DNA of 64,000 nt from Gaiellasilicea sp963761905 (GTDB taxonomy: Bacteria; Actinomycetota; Thermoleophilia; Gaiellales; Gaiellaceae). The notes below the pieces were generated by a model. That model ran no database searches. It was not told the DNA's origin and was given only the letters and a program-made list of their open reading frames with translations. The stretch covers positions 372,001-436,000 of the forward strand of contig CAVXIQ010000006.1 in assembly GCA_963761905.1 (NCBI GenBank), in the 5' to 3' direction. The translations under genes and the position numbers were made by a program. The first letter of the stretch is position 1. Each line of letters begins with the position of its first letter. Shown here piece by piece: positions 37,201 to 45,571 of the stretch.

Positions 37201-37576
37201 GAGACGAGCTCGAGCCGCTCGTTCGGACGAAAGCGGCGGCCCACCTTCGCGGCCGGGCGGCCGTCCGTCAGGACGATGTCGCCGGTGAAGTCGTTCTGGC
37301 CGCGGATCAGCGAGCCGACCCCATACCTCACCCACCCCCCCTTCAACTCCATCTTCTCCCCCCCCCCCCGCTCGCGATCGCCTCGTCGATCCCGCCCAGC
37401 ATCGCGGCGTTCCGCTGGAAGACCTGCATCACGACCCGCGGGTGGCGGCCGTCGGCGAGCAGCGTCTCGCGCGTGTGGTTGAAGTAGGCGTCGGTGTAGT
37501 AGCCCTCCCGCAGCTTCTCCACCTCGAGTTCGAAGATCTCCGGGGGCAGCCTTTCGGTGCGCTCCCGCGTCGCCAT
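37197..37576 (-). pseudogene. pncB: Nicotinate phosphoribosyltransferase, central part missing
   Basis: Two ends of one gene. From ATG 37576 the sequence reads PPEIFELEVEKLREGYYTDA and YFNHTRETLLADGRHPRVVM, the N-terminus of nicotinate phosphoribosyltransferase (NAD salvage). From about 37330 to the stop at 37197 it reads YGVGSLIRGQNDFTGDIVLT and DGRPAAKVGRRFRPNERLEL, the C-terminus of the same family. About 300 central codons are absent. The two parts meet at a 40-base C-rich, low-complexity run (37328-37370). This looks like a collapsed assembly gap, but a real internal deletion cannot be excluded. Confidence 0.75.
37328..37370. other. Low-complexity poly-C junction (probable assembly artefact)
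   Basis: A stretch of almost pure C broken by a few T and A bases, ending in a run of about 13 C. It replaces the middle of the nicotinate phosphoribosyltransferase gene and codes for nothing sensible in any frame. The poly-G stretch at 63263-63300 is of the same kind. Confidence 0.75.
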
Positions 37577-38379
37577 CAGCGTTCGAGCTCGAGGCACGCA
37601 GCGAGCGCCGCTTCCGCGACCTCGAGCTGCGCCGGCGAGGGCTCGGCGGTCGCGATCCGGTGCTGCAGCTCGTGCCCGGGCCGCGCGAGCGCCTTCGAGA
37701 GCGGGTGATCCGGATGCTTCGTCATCCACGCGAACACCTCGACGGCAGCACCGACCGCGCCGATCGAGCTCGCCATGCGAGCCGATCCGCGGTACCTGGC
37801 AGGGGCGCGCGCGGCGAGGACATTGCCGGCGGCGGACGCCGCGAGTAGCGGCCCGATCAGGTGCGAGCCGCAGCGCTCGTGCTCCTTCGCGCGCTTGACG
37901 CCGTGCTCGTAGGTGCCGATCGAGACGTGCTCGGCGCCGTGGTAGGCGGCGAGCTCGCCGCCGCGCAGCGCGAGGAGGGCCGGGGTGAGCGAGAGCGCGC
38001 CGGCGAGGAGCTCCCGCGCCACGTCGCCGAGCCGGTGCGAGCGGCGAACGAGCTGCACCGTCGTCGCGCTCGCGAACGTCGCCGCGAGGATCGAGGGCCG
38101 TTCGAACGGGAGTCGCGCCTCGGGAAGCTTGCGCCGGAGCTCGGGCAGGAAGGCGAACGACTCGATCAGCTTGATCGGCCCGCGCAGGAACGGCTGCTGC
38201 AGGCGCGGCGCGAGCACGCGCTTGCGCGCGGACGCGATCTTGATCTCCCCGGCCTCGGTGCGGATCGCGCAGGCCCACGAGGTCGGGCCGTGCACGAGGA
38301 CGCCGTTCGAGAGCGCCATCCCTCCGAGCCGCACCTTCTTGTCCCTCGCGGGCTTCTCGCTGATGGCCTTCTCGCTCAT
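37576..38379 (-). CDS. DUF1385 family membrane protein
   Basis: 267 residues. The DUF1385 hallmark YHGAEHVSIGTYEHG is present near residue 145, with the earlier GPIKLIESFAFLPEL segment and a hydrophobic stretch LLAGALSLTPALLALRGG. Members are predicted membrane-associated proteins, probably metal-binding through the HGAEH motif; function unknown. The gene overlaps pncB (ATGA) downstream and pabC upstream, so it belongs to a pabB-pabC-DUF1385-pncB operon. Confidence 0.82.
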   Translation of the reverse strand: MSEKAISEKPARDKKVRLGGMALSNGVLVHGPTSWACAIRTEAGEIKIASARKRVLAPRLQQPFLRGPIKLIESFAFLPELRRKLPEARLPFERPSILAATFASATTVQLVRRSHRLGDVARELLAGALSLTPALLALRGGELAAYHGAEHVSIGTYEHGVKRAKEHERCGSHLIGPLLAASAAGNVLAARAPARYRGSARMASSIGAVGAAVEVFAWMTKHPDHPLSKALARPGHELQHRIATAEPSPAQLEVAEAALAACLELER

Positions 38380-39209
38380 TGCCCCAGAGTAGCCTCAGCA
38401 CGCAGCGCCGCCTGGAGCTCGTCCGCGGCGGGGCCTCGTCCGAGCGCCTCTCCGTCGAGCTCCGTGACGGGCATCACCTCGCGCACGGAGGACGAGGTGA
38501 ACGCCTCGTCGGCGCCGGCGAGGTCGGCCAGCGGGAAGGTTCCCTCCACGACCTCGTAGTCGAGCCCGCCGGCCAGCTCGAGCACCGCCGCCCGCGTCAC
38601 GCCCGCGAGGATCCCGAGCTCGAGCGCGGGGGTGTAGAGCGTTCGCTCGCGCCGCCACCAGATGTTGGTCGTCGGCCCCTCGAGCACGACTCCGTCGCGG
38701 TCGACGAAGACGGCGTCGTCGGAGCCCTGGCGCCTCGCCTCGGCCTCGGCGGCCATGTTGACCGCGTAGCTCGTCGACTTCACGCCCGGCAGGAGCCACG
38801 GCTCCTCGGCGCGGACTCCGCGCAGCGAGATCAGCCGCTGGCCTCGCTCGCGGAGCGCGTCGTAGTGGGTGGGGAGCGAGCTGACGAGCGCGAGCGCGGT
38901 GGGCGCCCCCTCGCCGTTCCCGGGCGTCCAGAAGAGGCGGAGGGATGCGTCGCCCGTGTCGGCGGCGCCGATCGCCTGGGCCGCGAGCTCGGCGAGCTCG
39001 AGGACGTTCGCCGCCGGCAGGCCGATCCGCTCGGCCGACTGTGCCAGCCGCGCGAGATGCTCGGTGAGCCGGTAGGGGTTGCGGCCGTAGACGCGCACCG
39101 TCTCGAAGGCTGCGCGGCCGCGGAGCAGCGCCTCGTCGTCGGCCCGCAGCACCGGCTCATCCGGATCGACGAGGCCGCGGCCGCCGACCGCGACGGCGAG
39201 CAGCGTCAT
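38376..39209 (-). CDS. pabC: 4-amino-4-deoxychorismate lyase / class IV aminotransferase
   Basis: 277 residues, PLP fold type IV. Visible are LLRGRAAFETVRVYGRNPYR at the start, the PLP lysine in LPGVKSTSYAVNM, then DAVFVDRDGVVLEGPTTNIW and the C-terminal EAFTSSSVREVMPVTELDG. These motifs are shared by branched-chain aminotransferases and aminodeoxychorismate lyase. Position directly after pabB, with ATGA overlap at 39206-39209, favours release of pyruvate from aminodeoxychorismate to form 4-aminobenzoate for folate. Confidence 0.85.
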   Translation of the reverse strand: MTLLAVAVGGRGLVDPDEPVLRADDEALLRGRAAFETVRVYGRNPYRLTEHLARLAQSAERIGLPAANVLELAELAAQAIGAADTGDASLRLFWTPGNGEGAPTALALVSSLPTHYDALRERGQRLISLRGVRAEEPWLLPGVKSTSYAVNMAAEAEARRQGSDDAVFVDRDGVVLEGPTTNIWWRRERTLYTPALELGILAGVTRAAVLELAGGLDYEVVEGTFPLADLAGADEAFTSSSVREVMPVTELDGEALGRGPAADELQAALRAEATLGQ

Positions 39210-40273
39210 GCGTTCACCTCGAGCGAGGCACCGACGGCGGCGAGGAGCGGTCGCGCCTTCGTCCACGACTCCTCGATCTCCTCGTGCGGGTCGGAGTCCC
39301 AGACGATTCCGCCGCCGACCCAGACGTGGATCCGGCCGTCTGCGATCGCGAACGTGCGGATCGTCAGCGCGAGCTCGAGGTCGCCGTTCCCGCGCACCGT
39401 GCCGAGCGCACCCATCGCGGCGCCGCGGCCGACGGGCTCGAGCCGCGCGATCTCGTCGAGCGCTGCGAGCTTCGGCGCGCCGGTGACGGAGCCGCCGGGG
39501 AAGGTGGCGGCGAGAAGCTCGGCGAGCGAGACGTCCTCACGCAGGGTCCCTTCGACCCGCGAGACGAGGTGGGTGACGCCCGCGAGCTCGCGCTCGGTCA
39601 TCAGCTCCGGCCACCGCACAGAGCCGGGCTCGCAGACACGCGAGAGGTCGTTGCGCTCGAGATCGACGATCATCACGTGCTCGGCCTCGTCTTTCGCGCC
39701 CTCGACGTGCTCGCCGAGCGGCCGCGTGCCCTTGATCGGCATCGTCCAGACGCGCCGGCCGTGGCGGGCGAGGAAGAGCTCCGGCGAGGCGGAGACGATC
39801 GCCCAGCCCTCGCCGGCGAGAGAGGGCGCGAGCGGGCGGAACGGCGCGAGCGCGGCGACGAGGGCCGCCGGGTCACCCTCGAAGTCGGCGGCAAGATGCT
39901 GGACGAGGTTGACCTGGTAGACGTCGCCGCGCTCGATCGCTGCCCGCACCTCCTCGACGGCGGCGGCGTACTCCTCGTCCGTCCAGCTGCGCCGCCAGCG
40001 ACCGATCTGCGACCGTCCGCTCCGGCCATGTCCCAGGGACAGACCCTGGGACAGGTCTTGGTGCGACGCGTCTCGAACGGACACGGCCGCGAGGGGGAGC
40101 CGGCACGGCTCCGGCGGAGACGGAGCAGCCGAGCGCCGCAGCGGCTCCGAGAGGCCGTAGCCGAGGTAGACGTCCGCGACGAGCTCCTCGCCGCCCGCGG
40201 CGAAGAAGCCGTGCTCGCGCAGATACGCCTCGATCCGGGCAAAGGCTCCGTCCGGCGACCAGAGCTCGAGCAC
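39206..40273 (-). CDS. pabB: Aminodeoxychorismate synthase component I
   Basis: 355 residues, chorismate-binding fold. Core motifs are GDVYQVNLVQHL, FLARHGRRVWTMPIKGTRP (with PIKGT, the lysine that marks PabB rather than TrpE/PAT), DLERNDLSRVC, FPGGSVTGAPK and HVWVGGGIVWDSDPHEE. The product, with an amidotransferase, is aminodeoxychorismate. The N-terminal region is short, and residues about 64-86 are encoded across a perfect palindrome (40029-40053), so this stretch looks like an in-frame insertion. GTG start at 40273. Confidence 0.88.
   Translation of the reverse strand: MLELWSPDGAFARIEAYLREHGFFAAGGEELVADVYLGYGLSEPLRRSAAPSPPEPCRLPLAAVSVRDASHQDLSQGLSLGHGRSGRSQIGRWRRSWTDEEYAAAVEEVRAAIERGDVYQVNLVQHLAADFEGDPAALVAALAPFRPLAPSLAGEGWAIVSASPELFLARHGRRVWTMPIKGTRPLGEHVEGAKDEAEHVMIVDLERNDLSRVCEPGSVRWPELMTERELAGVTHLVSRVEGTLREDVSLAELLAATFPGGSVTGAPKLAALDEIARLEPVGRGAAMGALGTVRGNGDLELALTIRTFAIADGRIHVWVGGGIVWDSDPHEEIEESWTKARPLLAAVGASLEVNA
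40029..40053. repeat. Perfect inverted repeat inside pabB
   Basis: Ten-base arms (TGTCCCAGGG and CCCTGGGACA) around a 5-base loop. It encodes a stretch (DLSQGLSLGH) with no counterpart in related proteins I can recall, between the N-terminal part and the conserved RSWTDEEYAAAV helix. It resembles dispersed short palindromes seen in actinobacterial genomes. I see no second copy in this window. Confidence 0.6.
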
Positions 40274-40285
40274 GATCCCGGCCTC

Positions 40286-41587
40286 TTACTGGAGCGGCGA
40301 GCGCGCGAGCTCGCGGAGGAACTCGACGCCGAGCTCGAGGTCGTCGACGTGGACGCGCTCGTCCGCCGAATGGATCAGCCGCGCGGCCAGCTCGGGATCC
40401 ATCGTCCGCATCGGGAAGAAGCCGTACGCGACGGTGCCGAAGGCGTCGCGCAGCCAGTGCGAGTCGGTGAAACCGGCGCAGCAGACCGGCGCGAGCCGTG
40501 CCCCGGGCTCGATTCCGTCCACCCAACCCTCGATCGCGCGCCAGAACGGCGTCTCCATGGGCGAGCGCGTTCCGCCCCAGCGCTCCAGGAACTCGAGCTC
40601 GTAGTCGGCGTCGCCCACACCCGTTCGATCCAGCACGCCGCGGATGATCGGCTCGACGTCCTCGGGTGTCTGCCCCGGCAGGATCCGGCAGTCGACGGTG
40701 ACATCGCAGGTCGCCGGGATCACGTTCCGTCGCTCGGATGCGGCGATGATCGTCGGCGAGAGGGTCAGCGAGAGCAGCGGCTCGACCAGCTCCACGGCGA
40801 CCGCCCCGACCTCCGAGAGGCGGGCGAGAACCTGCTCCGGCGGCGGCCGCTCGCCGAGCACGGCGTCGAGGAACGCCTCGACCTCGGGGATCAGCTCGGG
40901 CTCCGGTCGATAGGCGCCGAGCGCTTCGATCAGCGGCGCCGCCTTGACGAGCGCGTTGTCGGCGATTCCCGGCGCGGAGGCGTGGCCGCTCCGCCCGTGC
41001 ACCCGCAGCCGGAACGGCGCGGTCATCTTCTCCGCACTCGCGCAGAGGTAGTACGGCTTACCACCGAGCTCCACGCGCTCGCCACCGCCCTCGTTCACCG
41101 CGTATTCGACGCGCACGGCGTCCGGGTGCTCGGCGCAGAGCCACTCGAGCCCGAACGACTCGCCAACCTCCTCGTCGGCAGCCGCGATGAAGACGAGGTC
41201 GCCGGCCGGCTCGAAACCCTCACGCGCGAGCGACGCGAACGCGACCGCGCTCGCCGCAACCTGATTCTTCATGTCGAGCGCGCCGCGGCCCCAGACGTGC
41301 TCGTCGGCAAGGTCGCCCGACCAGGGATCGCGCGACCACTCACCCGGATCGGCGACGACAGTGTCTGTATGACTGAGGAAGGCGAGGCTCGGCCCGTCGC
41401 CGCCCGGGATCCGCGCGACGAGATTCGCTCGCTCCGGCGTGCGCGCATAGAGCTCGCACTCGACCCCGTGCCCGGCGAGGTAGTCGCGGAGCGCGTGTGC
41501 GGCGATCGTCTCGTTGCCGGGCGGATTGACGGTGTTCAGCCGGATTAGTGTCTGGAGCAGGCCCACGGCCTCGTCGCGAAGGCTCAT
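40286..41587 (-). CDS. M20-family metallopeptidase/deacylase
   Basis: 433 residues. The metal-site motifs are FLSHTDTVVADP (first histidine), VWGRGALDMKNQVAASA (bridging aspartate), AADEEVGESFGLEWL (catalytic EE pair) and a late CCAGFTDSHWLRD. A dimerisation domain (HGRSGHASAPGIADNALVKA) lies in the middle. The family includes ArgE/DapE-like deacylases and carboxypeptidases; the substrate is not certain. ATG 41587 overlaps the methyltransferase stop. It is 12 bases upstream of pabB on the same strand. Confidence 0.85.
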   Translation of the reverse strand: MSLRDEAVGLLQTLIRLNTVNPPGNETIAAHALRDYLAGHGVECELYARTPERANLVARIPGGDGPSLAFLSHTDTVVADPGEWSRDPWSGDLADEHVWGRGALDMKNQVAASAVAFASLAREGFEPAGDLVFIAAADEEVGESFGLEWLCAEHPDAVRVEYAVNEGGGERVELGGKPYYLCASAEKMTAPFRLRVHGRSGHASAPGIADNALVKAAPLIEALGAYRPEPELIPEVEAFLDAVLGERPPPEQVLARLSEVGAVAVELVEPLLSLTLSPTIIAASERRNVIPATCDVTVDCRILPGQTPEDVEPIIRGVLDRTGVGDADYELEFLERWGGTRSPMETPFWRAIEGWVDGIEPGARLAPVCCAGFTDSHWLRDAFGTVAYGFFPMRTMDPELAARLIHSADERVHVDDLELGVEFLRELARSPLQ

Positions 41588-42336
41588 CGCCGGGTCCCGA
41601 CGACGAGGAGGTAGTCGTTCGGGTAGCGGACGCCTTCCGAGTCGCGATAGCGCTCGTAGAGGTCGACGAAGGCGTTCCGCAGCGCAGGACGCCGCTCCTC
41701 GGGCAGCGACTCGAGGAGCGCCTTCAGCGGCGGCGCCGACGTCGAGTAGAGGCGCCAGACCTCGGCGCCGTTCCGTCCGGTCACCCACCACGTGTGCCGT
41801 TCGACCTCGAGCCCAAACGAGTCGCCCAGCAAGCGCTCGAGGCTGTTGGCCTCGCCCCAGGAATCCGGCGGGAAGGTGCTTCGGCCGGTGAACGGCTCGT
41901 AGATCGCGGCAACGTCCTCGTCCGGCACCCAGGTCGTGAGGCCGAGCCGGCCGCCGGGCCTGCAGACGCGCGCGAGCTCAGCCGCGGCTGCCGCCGGCTC
42001 CGGCGCGAAGATGACTCCGAAGGCGGAGGCGACGACGTCGAACGATCCGTCCTCGTACGGCAGAGACCGAGCGTCGGCGACATCGAACGCGATCATCTCC
42101 GAGCCGGCCGCGGCCCGTGCCTTCTCGATCATCGCGGGAGCGAGATCGCACGCGGTCACGGCAGCGCCCGCTCGGACCGCGCGAATCGCCACCGCGCCCG
42201 TTCCCGTCGCGACATCGAGGAAGCGCTCACCCGAGGTCGGCGCCAGCCGCTCGACCAGCTCGTCGTGAATCGGAGCCAGCAGATCCGCGAGCCGCTCGTA
42301 CGTGCCCTCGCCCCACCACACGGCGGCGTTGCTCAC
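41584..42336 (-). CDS. UbiE/Methyltransf_11-type methyltransferase
   Basis: 250 residues. SAM motif RFLDVATGTGAVAIRAVRAG near residue 38, then VTACDLAPAMIEKARA, AFDVADARSLPYEDGSFDVV read as LPYEDGSFDVVASAFG, and CRPGGRLGLTTW. The pattern is that of small-molecule methyltransferases related to UbiE. Substrate unknown. GTG start overlaps the tryptophan dioxygenase stop (42333-42336), so the two are co-translated. Confidence 0.83.
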   Translation of the reverse strand: MSNAAVWWGEGTYERLADLLAPIHDELVERLAPTSGERFLDVATGTGAVAIRAVRAGAAVTACDLAPAMIEKARAAAGSEMIAFDVADARSLPYEDGSFDVVASAFGVIFAPEPAAAAAELARVCRPGGRLGLTTWVPDEDVAAIYEPFTGRSTFPPDSWGEANSLERLLGDSFGLEVERHTWWVTGRNGAEVWRLYSTSAPPLKALLESLPEERRPALRNAFVDLYERYRDSEGVRYPNDYLLVVGTRR

Positions 42337-43058
42337 GACTGCTGCGAGAGCGCCGTCAGGTCGTTCCTGGCGCGCCAGAGCTCAGGGAAGAACGTGTGGT
42401 GGATCAGGCGGCCAAGGACCTCGACCGGCGTCCCCTGGGTCCCGACCACCGAATCGCCGATCACGCGGGCGACGACCTTGTAATGACGCACGCGCCACAT
42501 CGAGATCCGCTCGTCCCACTCCATCAGCGCCTCGGCGAGCTGGTAGAGGAGCTCCCGCTCGCGGCCCTGCACGTAGATGTCGACGACGCTCAGGCCCTCC
42601 TGCTCGCGGAGCGCGTGGAACGCCTGCCCGAGCGCGGGTGTGACGCGCCGGATCTCGCGCCAGCCAGGCGAGTCGAAGCCGCTCCCGTGCCCGAGCACCT
42701 TGCGGATCTCTTGGTACTCCCACGGCGACATCTGCTCGAGCATGTCGAGCTGCGTCGTCGCGTAGACAAGGCAGAGCGAGGCGCGCCGCAATAGGCGCAG
42801 CGCCGGCTCCTGCTCGGCTCGGCCGAGGTGCGCGACCGCCTCCTCGACGTCGTTCCAGGCGAGCTTGAGCCACAGCTCCGACGACTGGTGCACGACCTGG
42901 AAGAGGAGCTCGTCGCGATGCACCCACTCGTCCGGGCCCTTCTGAAGCGCGAGCAGGCCGACCGTGTTCAGATAGCGCTCGTAGTCGCTCCCTGCGTCGC
43001 CCGGCAGGATCGGCTGGGAGAAGTCCTCTGCCTCGGAGGGGGCCTCGTGGGTCGCCAC
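42333..43058 (-). CDS. kynA: Tryptophan 2,3-dioxygenase
   Basis: 241-residue heme enzyme that opens the indole ring of tryptophan to N-formylkynurenine. Family motifs are YERYLNTVGLLALQ, HRDELLFQVVHQSSELWLKL (distal site histidine and the tetramer helix), MSPWEYQEIRKVLGHGSGF and RHYKVVARVIGDSVVGTQGT, which includes the proximal heme histidine context. GTG start at 43058, divergent from rarA by 20 bases. No kynureninase or formamidase gene is adjacent, so the rest of the pathway would be elsewhere. Confidence 0.92.
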   Translation of the reverse strand: MATHEAPSEAEDFSQPILPGDAGSDYERYLNTVGLLALQKGPDEWVHRDELLFQVVHQSSELWLKLAWNDVEEAVAHLGRAEQEPALRLLRRASLCLVYATTQLDMLEQMSPWEYQEIRKVLGHGSGFDSPGWREIRRVTPALGQAFHALREQEGLSVVDIYVQGRERELLYQLAEALMEWDERISMWRVRHYKVVARVIGDSVVGTQGTPVEVLGRLIHHTFFPELWRARNDLTALSQQS

Positions 43059-43078
43059 GGCCGGAGCATACTTCGCCC

Positions 43079-44365
43079 ATGTCCGATCTCTTCGCAGACG
43101 CCGCGCGGGAGCGCTCGGCGGCTTACGCGCCGCTCGCCCAGCGCGTGCGGCCGCGCACCCTCGACGAGCTCGTCGGCCAGCAGCACGTGCTCGGGCGCGG
43201 CTCGGCGCTGCGCCGCTCGATCGAGGAGGATCGACTCCGCTCGCTGATCCTCTACGGCCCGCCGGGCGTCGGCAAGACGACGCTCGCGCGGATCGTCGCG
43301 GAGACGACCGGCGCGGCGTTCGAGGAGCTGTCCGCCGTCTCGGCCCGCGTGGACGACGTCCGCCGAGTCCTGCAAGCCGCGCGCGACCGGCTCGGCGGGA
43401 ACGGGCAGCGGACGATCCTCTTCCTGGACGAGATCCATCGCTTCAACAAGGCGCAGCAGGACGCGCTCCTGCCATCGGTCGAGGACGGCCTCCTGATCCT
43501 GATCGGGGCAACGACCGAGAACCCCTATTTCGAGGTCAACTCGGCGCTGCTCTCCCGCTGCCAGGTGGTCGAGCTGGAGGCGCTCGGCGAGGAGGAGCTG
43601 CTGGAGGTCGTGCGGCGCGGCGCCGAAGCGATCGGCGCGGAGGTGCCGGGCGATGTCGCCGTGACGATCGCGCGCCGCGCCGGCGGCGACGCTCGCACCG
43701 CCCTCAACACGGTCGAGCTCGCCTGGGAGACGGCGGTCGCCGAGGGAGTCCCGCTCGAGGAGCGCCACGTCGACGACGCCGCCCGCAAGCGCCCGCTCCG
43801 CTACGACAAGGGCGCCGACCAGCACTACGACTTCGTCTCGGCCTTCATCAAGTCGATGCGCGGCTCCGACCCGGACGCGGCGGTCTACTACCTCGCCGCG
43901 ATGCTCGAAGGCGGCGAGGATCCCCGCTTCATCGTCCGCCGGATGGTGATCTTCGCGTCAGAGGACGTCGGCAACGCCGATCCGCGCGCGCTCCAGGTCG
44001 CGGTCGCCGCCGCGCACGCGCTCGAGCACGTCGGCCTGCCGGAGGCGCAGCTCAACCTCTCGCAGGCGGCGATCTACCTCGCGCGCGCCCCGAAATCGAA
44101 GGCGAGCGCGCTCGCGATCTGGGAGGCGCGCGAGGACGTGCGGAAGGGCGGCAACCTCCGGCCGCCGGCGATGCTCCGCGACGCGCACTACGCGGGGGCG
44201 AAGAAGCTCGGGCACGGTGAGGGCTACATCGACCCGCACACGGATCCGCGCGGCTTCGAGCTCGACTACCTCCCCGAGGAGCTGCGCGGGCGGCGGTACT
44301 ATCGCCCCGGCGGCGAAGGCGATGAGGGGGACGAGCGTGATCGAGACCGGCAGCGAGGCGCCTGA
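43079..44365 (+). CDS. rarA: Replication-associated recombination protein A (RarA/MgsA)
   Basis: 428-residue AAA+ ATPase related to clamp loaders that acts at stalled replication forks. Present are PLAQRVRPRTLDELVGQQHV, Walker A GPPGVGKTT (60-68), the Walker B and family signature FLDEIHRFNKAQQDALLPSV, IGATTENPYFEVNSALLSR, and the C-terminal tetramerisation region ending DYLPEELRGRRYYRP. ATG start. The peroxiredoxin start lies within its last 30 bases. Confidence 0.95.
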   Translation: MSDLFADAARERSAAYAPLAQRVRPRTLDELVGQQHVLGRGSALRRSIEEDRLRSLILYGPPGVGKTTLARIVAETTGAAFEELSAVSARVDDVRRVLQAARDRLGGNGQRTILFLDEIHRFNKAQQDALLPSVEDGLLILIGATTENPYFEVNSALLSRCQVVELEALGEEELLEVVRRGAEAIGAEVPGDVAVTIARRAGGDARTALNTVELAWETAVAEGVPLEERHVDDAARKRPLRYDKGADQHYDFVSAFIKSMRGSDPDAAVYYLAAMLEGGEDPRFIVRRMVIFASEDVGNADPRALQVAVAAAHALEHVGLPEAQLNLSQAAIYLARAPKSKASALAIWEAREDVRKGGNLRPPAMLRDAHYAGAKKLGHGEGYIDPHTDPRGFELDYLPEELRGRRYYRPGGEGDEGDERDRDRQRGA

Positions 44366-44795
44366 CTTCGACCTGGAGGTCGACGGCTCGGAGCGCGTGC
44401 GGCTCGACGACTTCCGGGGGCGGCGCAACGTCCTGCTCGTCTTCCATCCCTTCGCGTTCACCCCGGTCTGCGAGGACGAGGCGCGCGACCTGGAGGAGAA
44501 TCACGGCTCGTTCGAAGAGGCCGAGACGGAGGTGGTGCTCGTGTCGTGCGACACGGCTCCTGCGCGCCAGGCCTGGAAGCGGGAGCTCGGGCTGAGCTAC
44601 ACGCTCGCCTCGGACTTCTGGCCTCACGGCGCCGCGGCGAGGGCGTACGGCGTCTTCGACGAGTCGACCGGGGCCGCGATTCGCGGCACCTTCCTGATCG
44701 ACAAGCAAGGCGTCGTCGTCTGGTCGCTCGTCAACGACGCCGACACGCGCCGCACCGAGCTCGCGTCCGCGCCGCTGGCGCCGGCCGGCTCGTGA
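44337..44795 (+). CDS. AhpE-like peroxiredoxin
   Basis: About 152 residues. The peroxidatic site HPFAFTPVCEDE has the PxxxTxxC pattern, with Cys at about residue 45 when starting at GTG 44337 (GGGGG ribosome site upstream). The ATG at 44322 is an alternative. A second cysteine in LVSCDTAPA is not in a typical resolving position, so a 1-Cys AhpE mechanism reduced by an external thiol is likely. Overlaps rarA, and its stop overlaps the next GTG. Confidence 0.85.
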   Translation: MIETGSEAPDFDLEVDGSERVRLDDFRGRRNVLLVFHPFAFTPVCEDEARDLEENHGSFEEAETEVVLVSCDTAPARQAWKRELGLSYTLASDFWPHGAAARAYGVFDESTGAAIRGTFLIDKQGVVVWSLVNDADTRRTELASAPLAPAGS

Positions 44796-45571
44796 CCCTG
44801 CACAGCTACGAATGGGGCGAGCGCGGCTCGCCGGTCGTCGCCTGCCTGCACGGGATCACGAGCCACGGACGCCACTTCGCAAAGCTGGCCGAGCGGCTCG
44901 CCCCGCGCTTCCACGTCGTCGCTCTCGACCTGCGCGGGCACGGAGGCTCGGAGTACGAGCCGCCCTGGAACCTCGAGCAGCACGTGGAGGATGCGCTCGA
45001 CACGCTCCAGGAGCACGGCCTCGTCGACGAGCCCATCCGCTGGATCGGGCACTCGTTCGGCGGCCGGATCGCCTTCGAGGTCGCCGCCGCCGCGCCCGAG
45101 GCGGTCGAGCGCCTGGTTCTGCTCGATCCTGCGCTCCTGATCTCCGGCAACGCGGCCCTGAACGGGGCGGAGGGTGCGCGGGTCGATCGCTCGTATGCGA
45201 GCTTCGAGGAGGCGATCGACCGCCGCTTCGAGGAAAGCCGGCTCTCACGGGCGCCGCGCGAGCTCGTCGCATCGGAGCTGCGCGAGCATCTGGTCGAGGA
45301 GCGCGACGGCCGCTGGCGCTACCGCTATCTCCAGAGCGCCGTGATCGCCGCCTACGGCGAGATGAGCCGCGAGCCGCCGCCGTTCGAGCTCGCCCGCGTC
45401 CCGACGCTCCTCGTGCTGGGCGAGGAGTCGTACATCCCGTACGACCACCTGCTCGACGCGCACATGGCCGTTCTCGGCGAGGAGCTCGAGGTCGTCCGCG
45501 TCCCAGGCGGCCACACCGTGCTCTGGGACGCGTTCGAGGAGACCGTCGCCGCCCTCGAGCGGTTTCTCTAG
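44792..45571 (+). CDS. Alpha/beta hydrolase
   Basis: 259 residues. Oxyanion-hole motif CLHGITSHGRHFAKLAERLA, then VVALDLRGHGGSEYEP, the nucleophile elbow WIGHSFGGRIAFE, a catalytic aspartate region near LVLGEESYIPYDH and the late histidine in VPGGHTVLWDAFEE. A cap region lies between. Esterase, haloperoxidase-like or C-C hydrolase activities are all possible. Coupled to the peroxiredoxin gene; the stop overlaps that of the convergent reductase. Confidence 0.85.
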   Translation: MTLHSYEWGERGSPVVACLHGITSHGRHFAKLAERLAPRFHVVALDLRGHGGSEYEPPWNLEQHVEDALDTLQEHGLVDEPIRWIGHSFGGRIAFEVAAAAPEAVERLVLLDPALLISGNAALNGAEGARVDRSYASFEEAIDRRFEESRLSRAPRELVASELREHLVEERDGRWRYRYLQSAVIAAYGEMSREPPPFELARVPTLLVLGEESYIPYDHLLDAHMAVLGEELEVVRVPGGHTVLWDAFEETVAALERFL

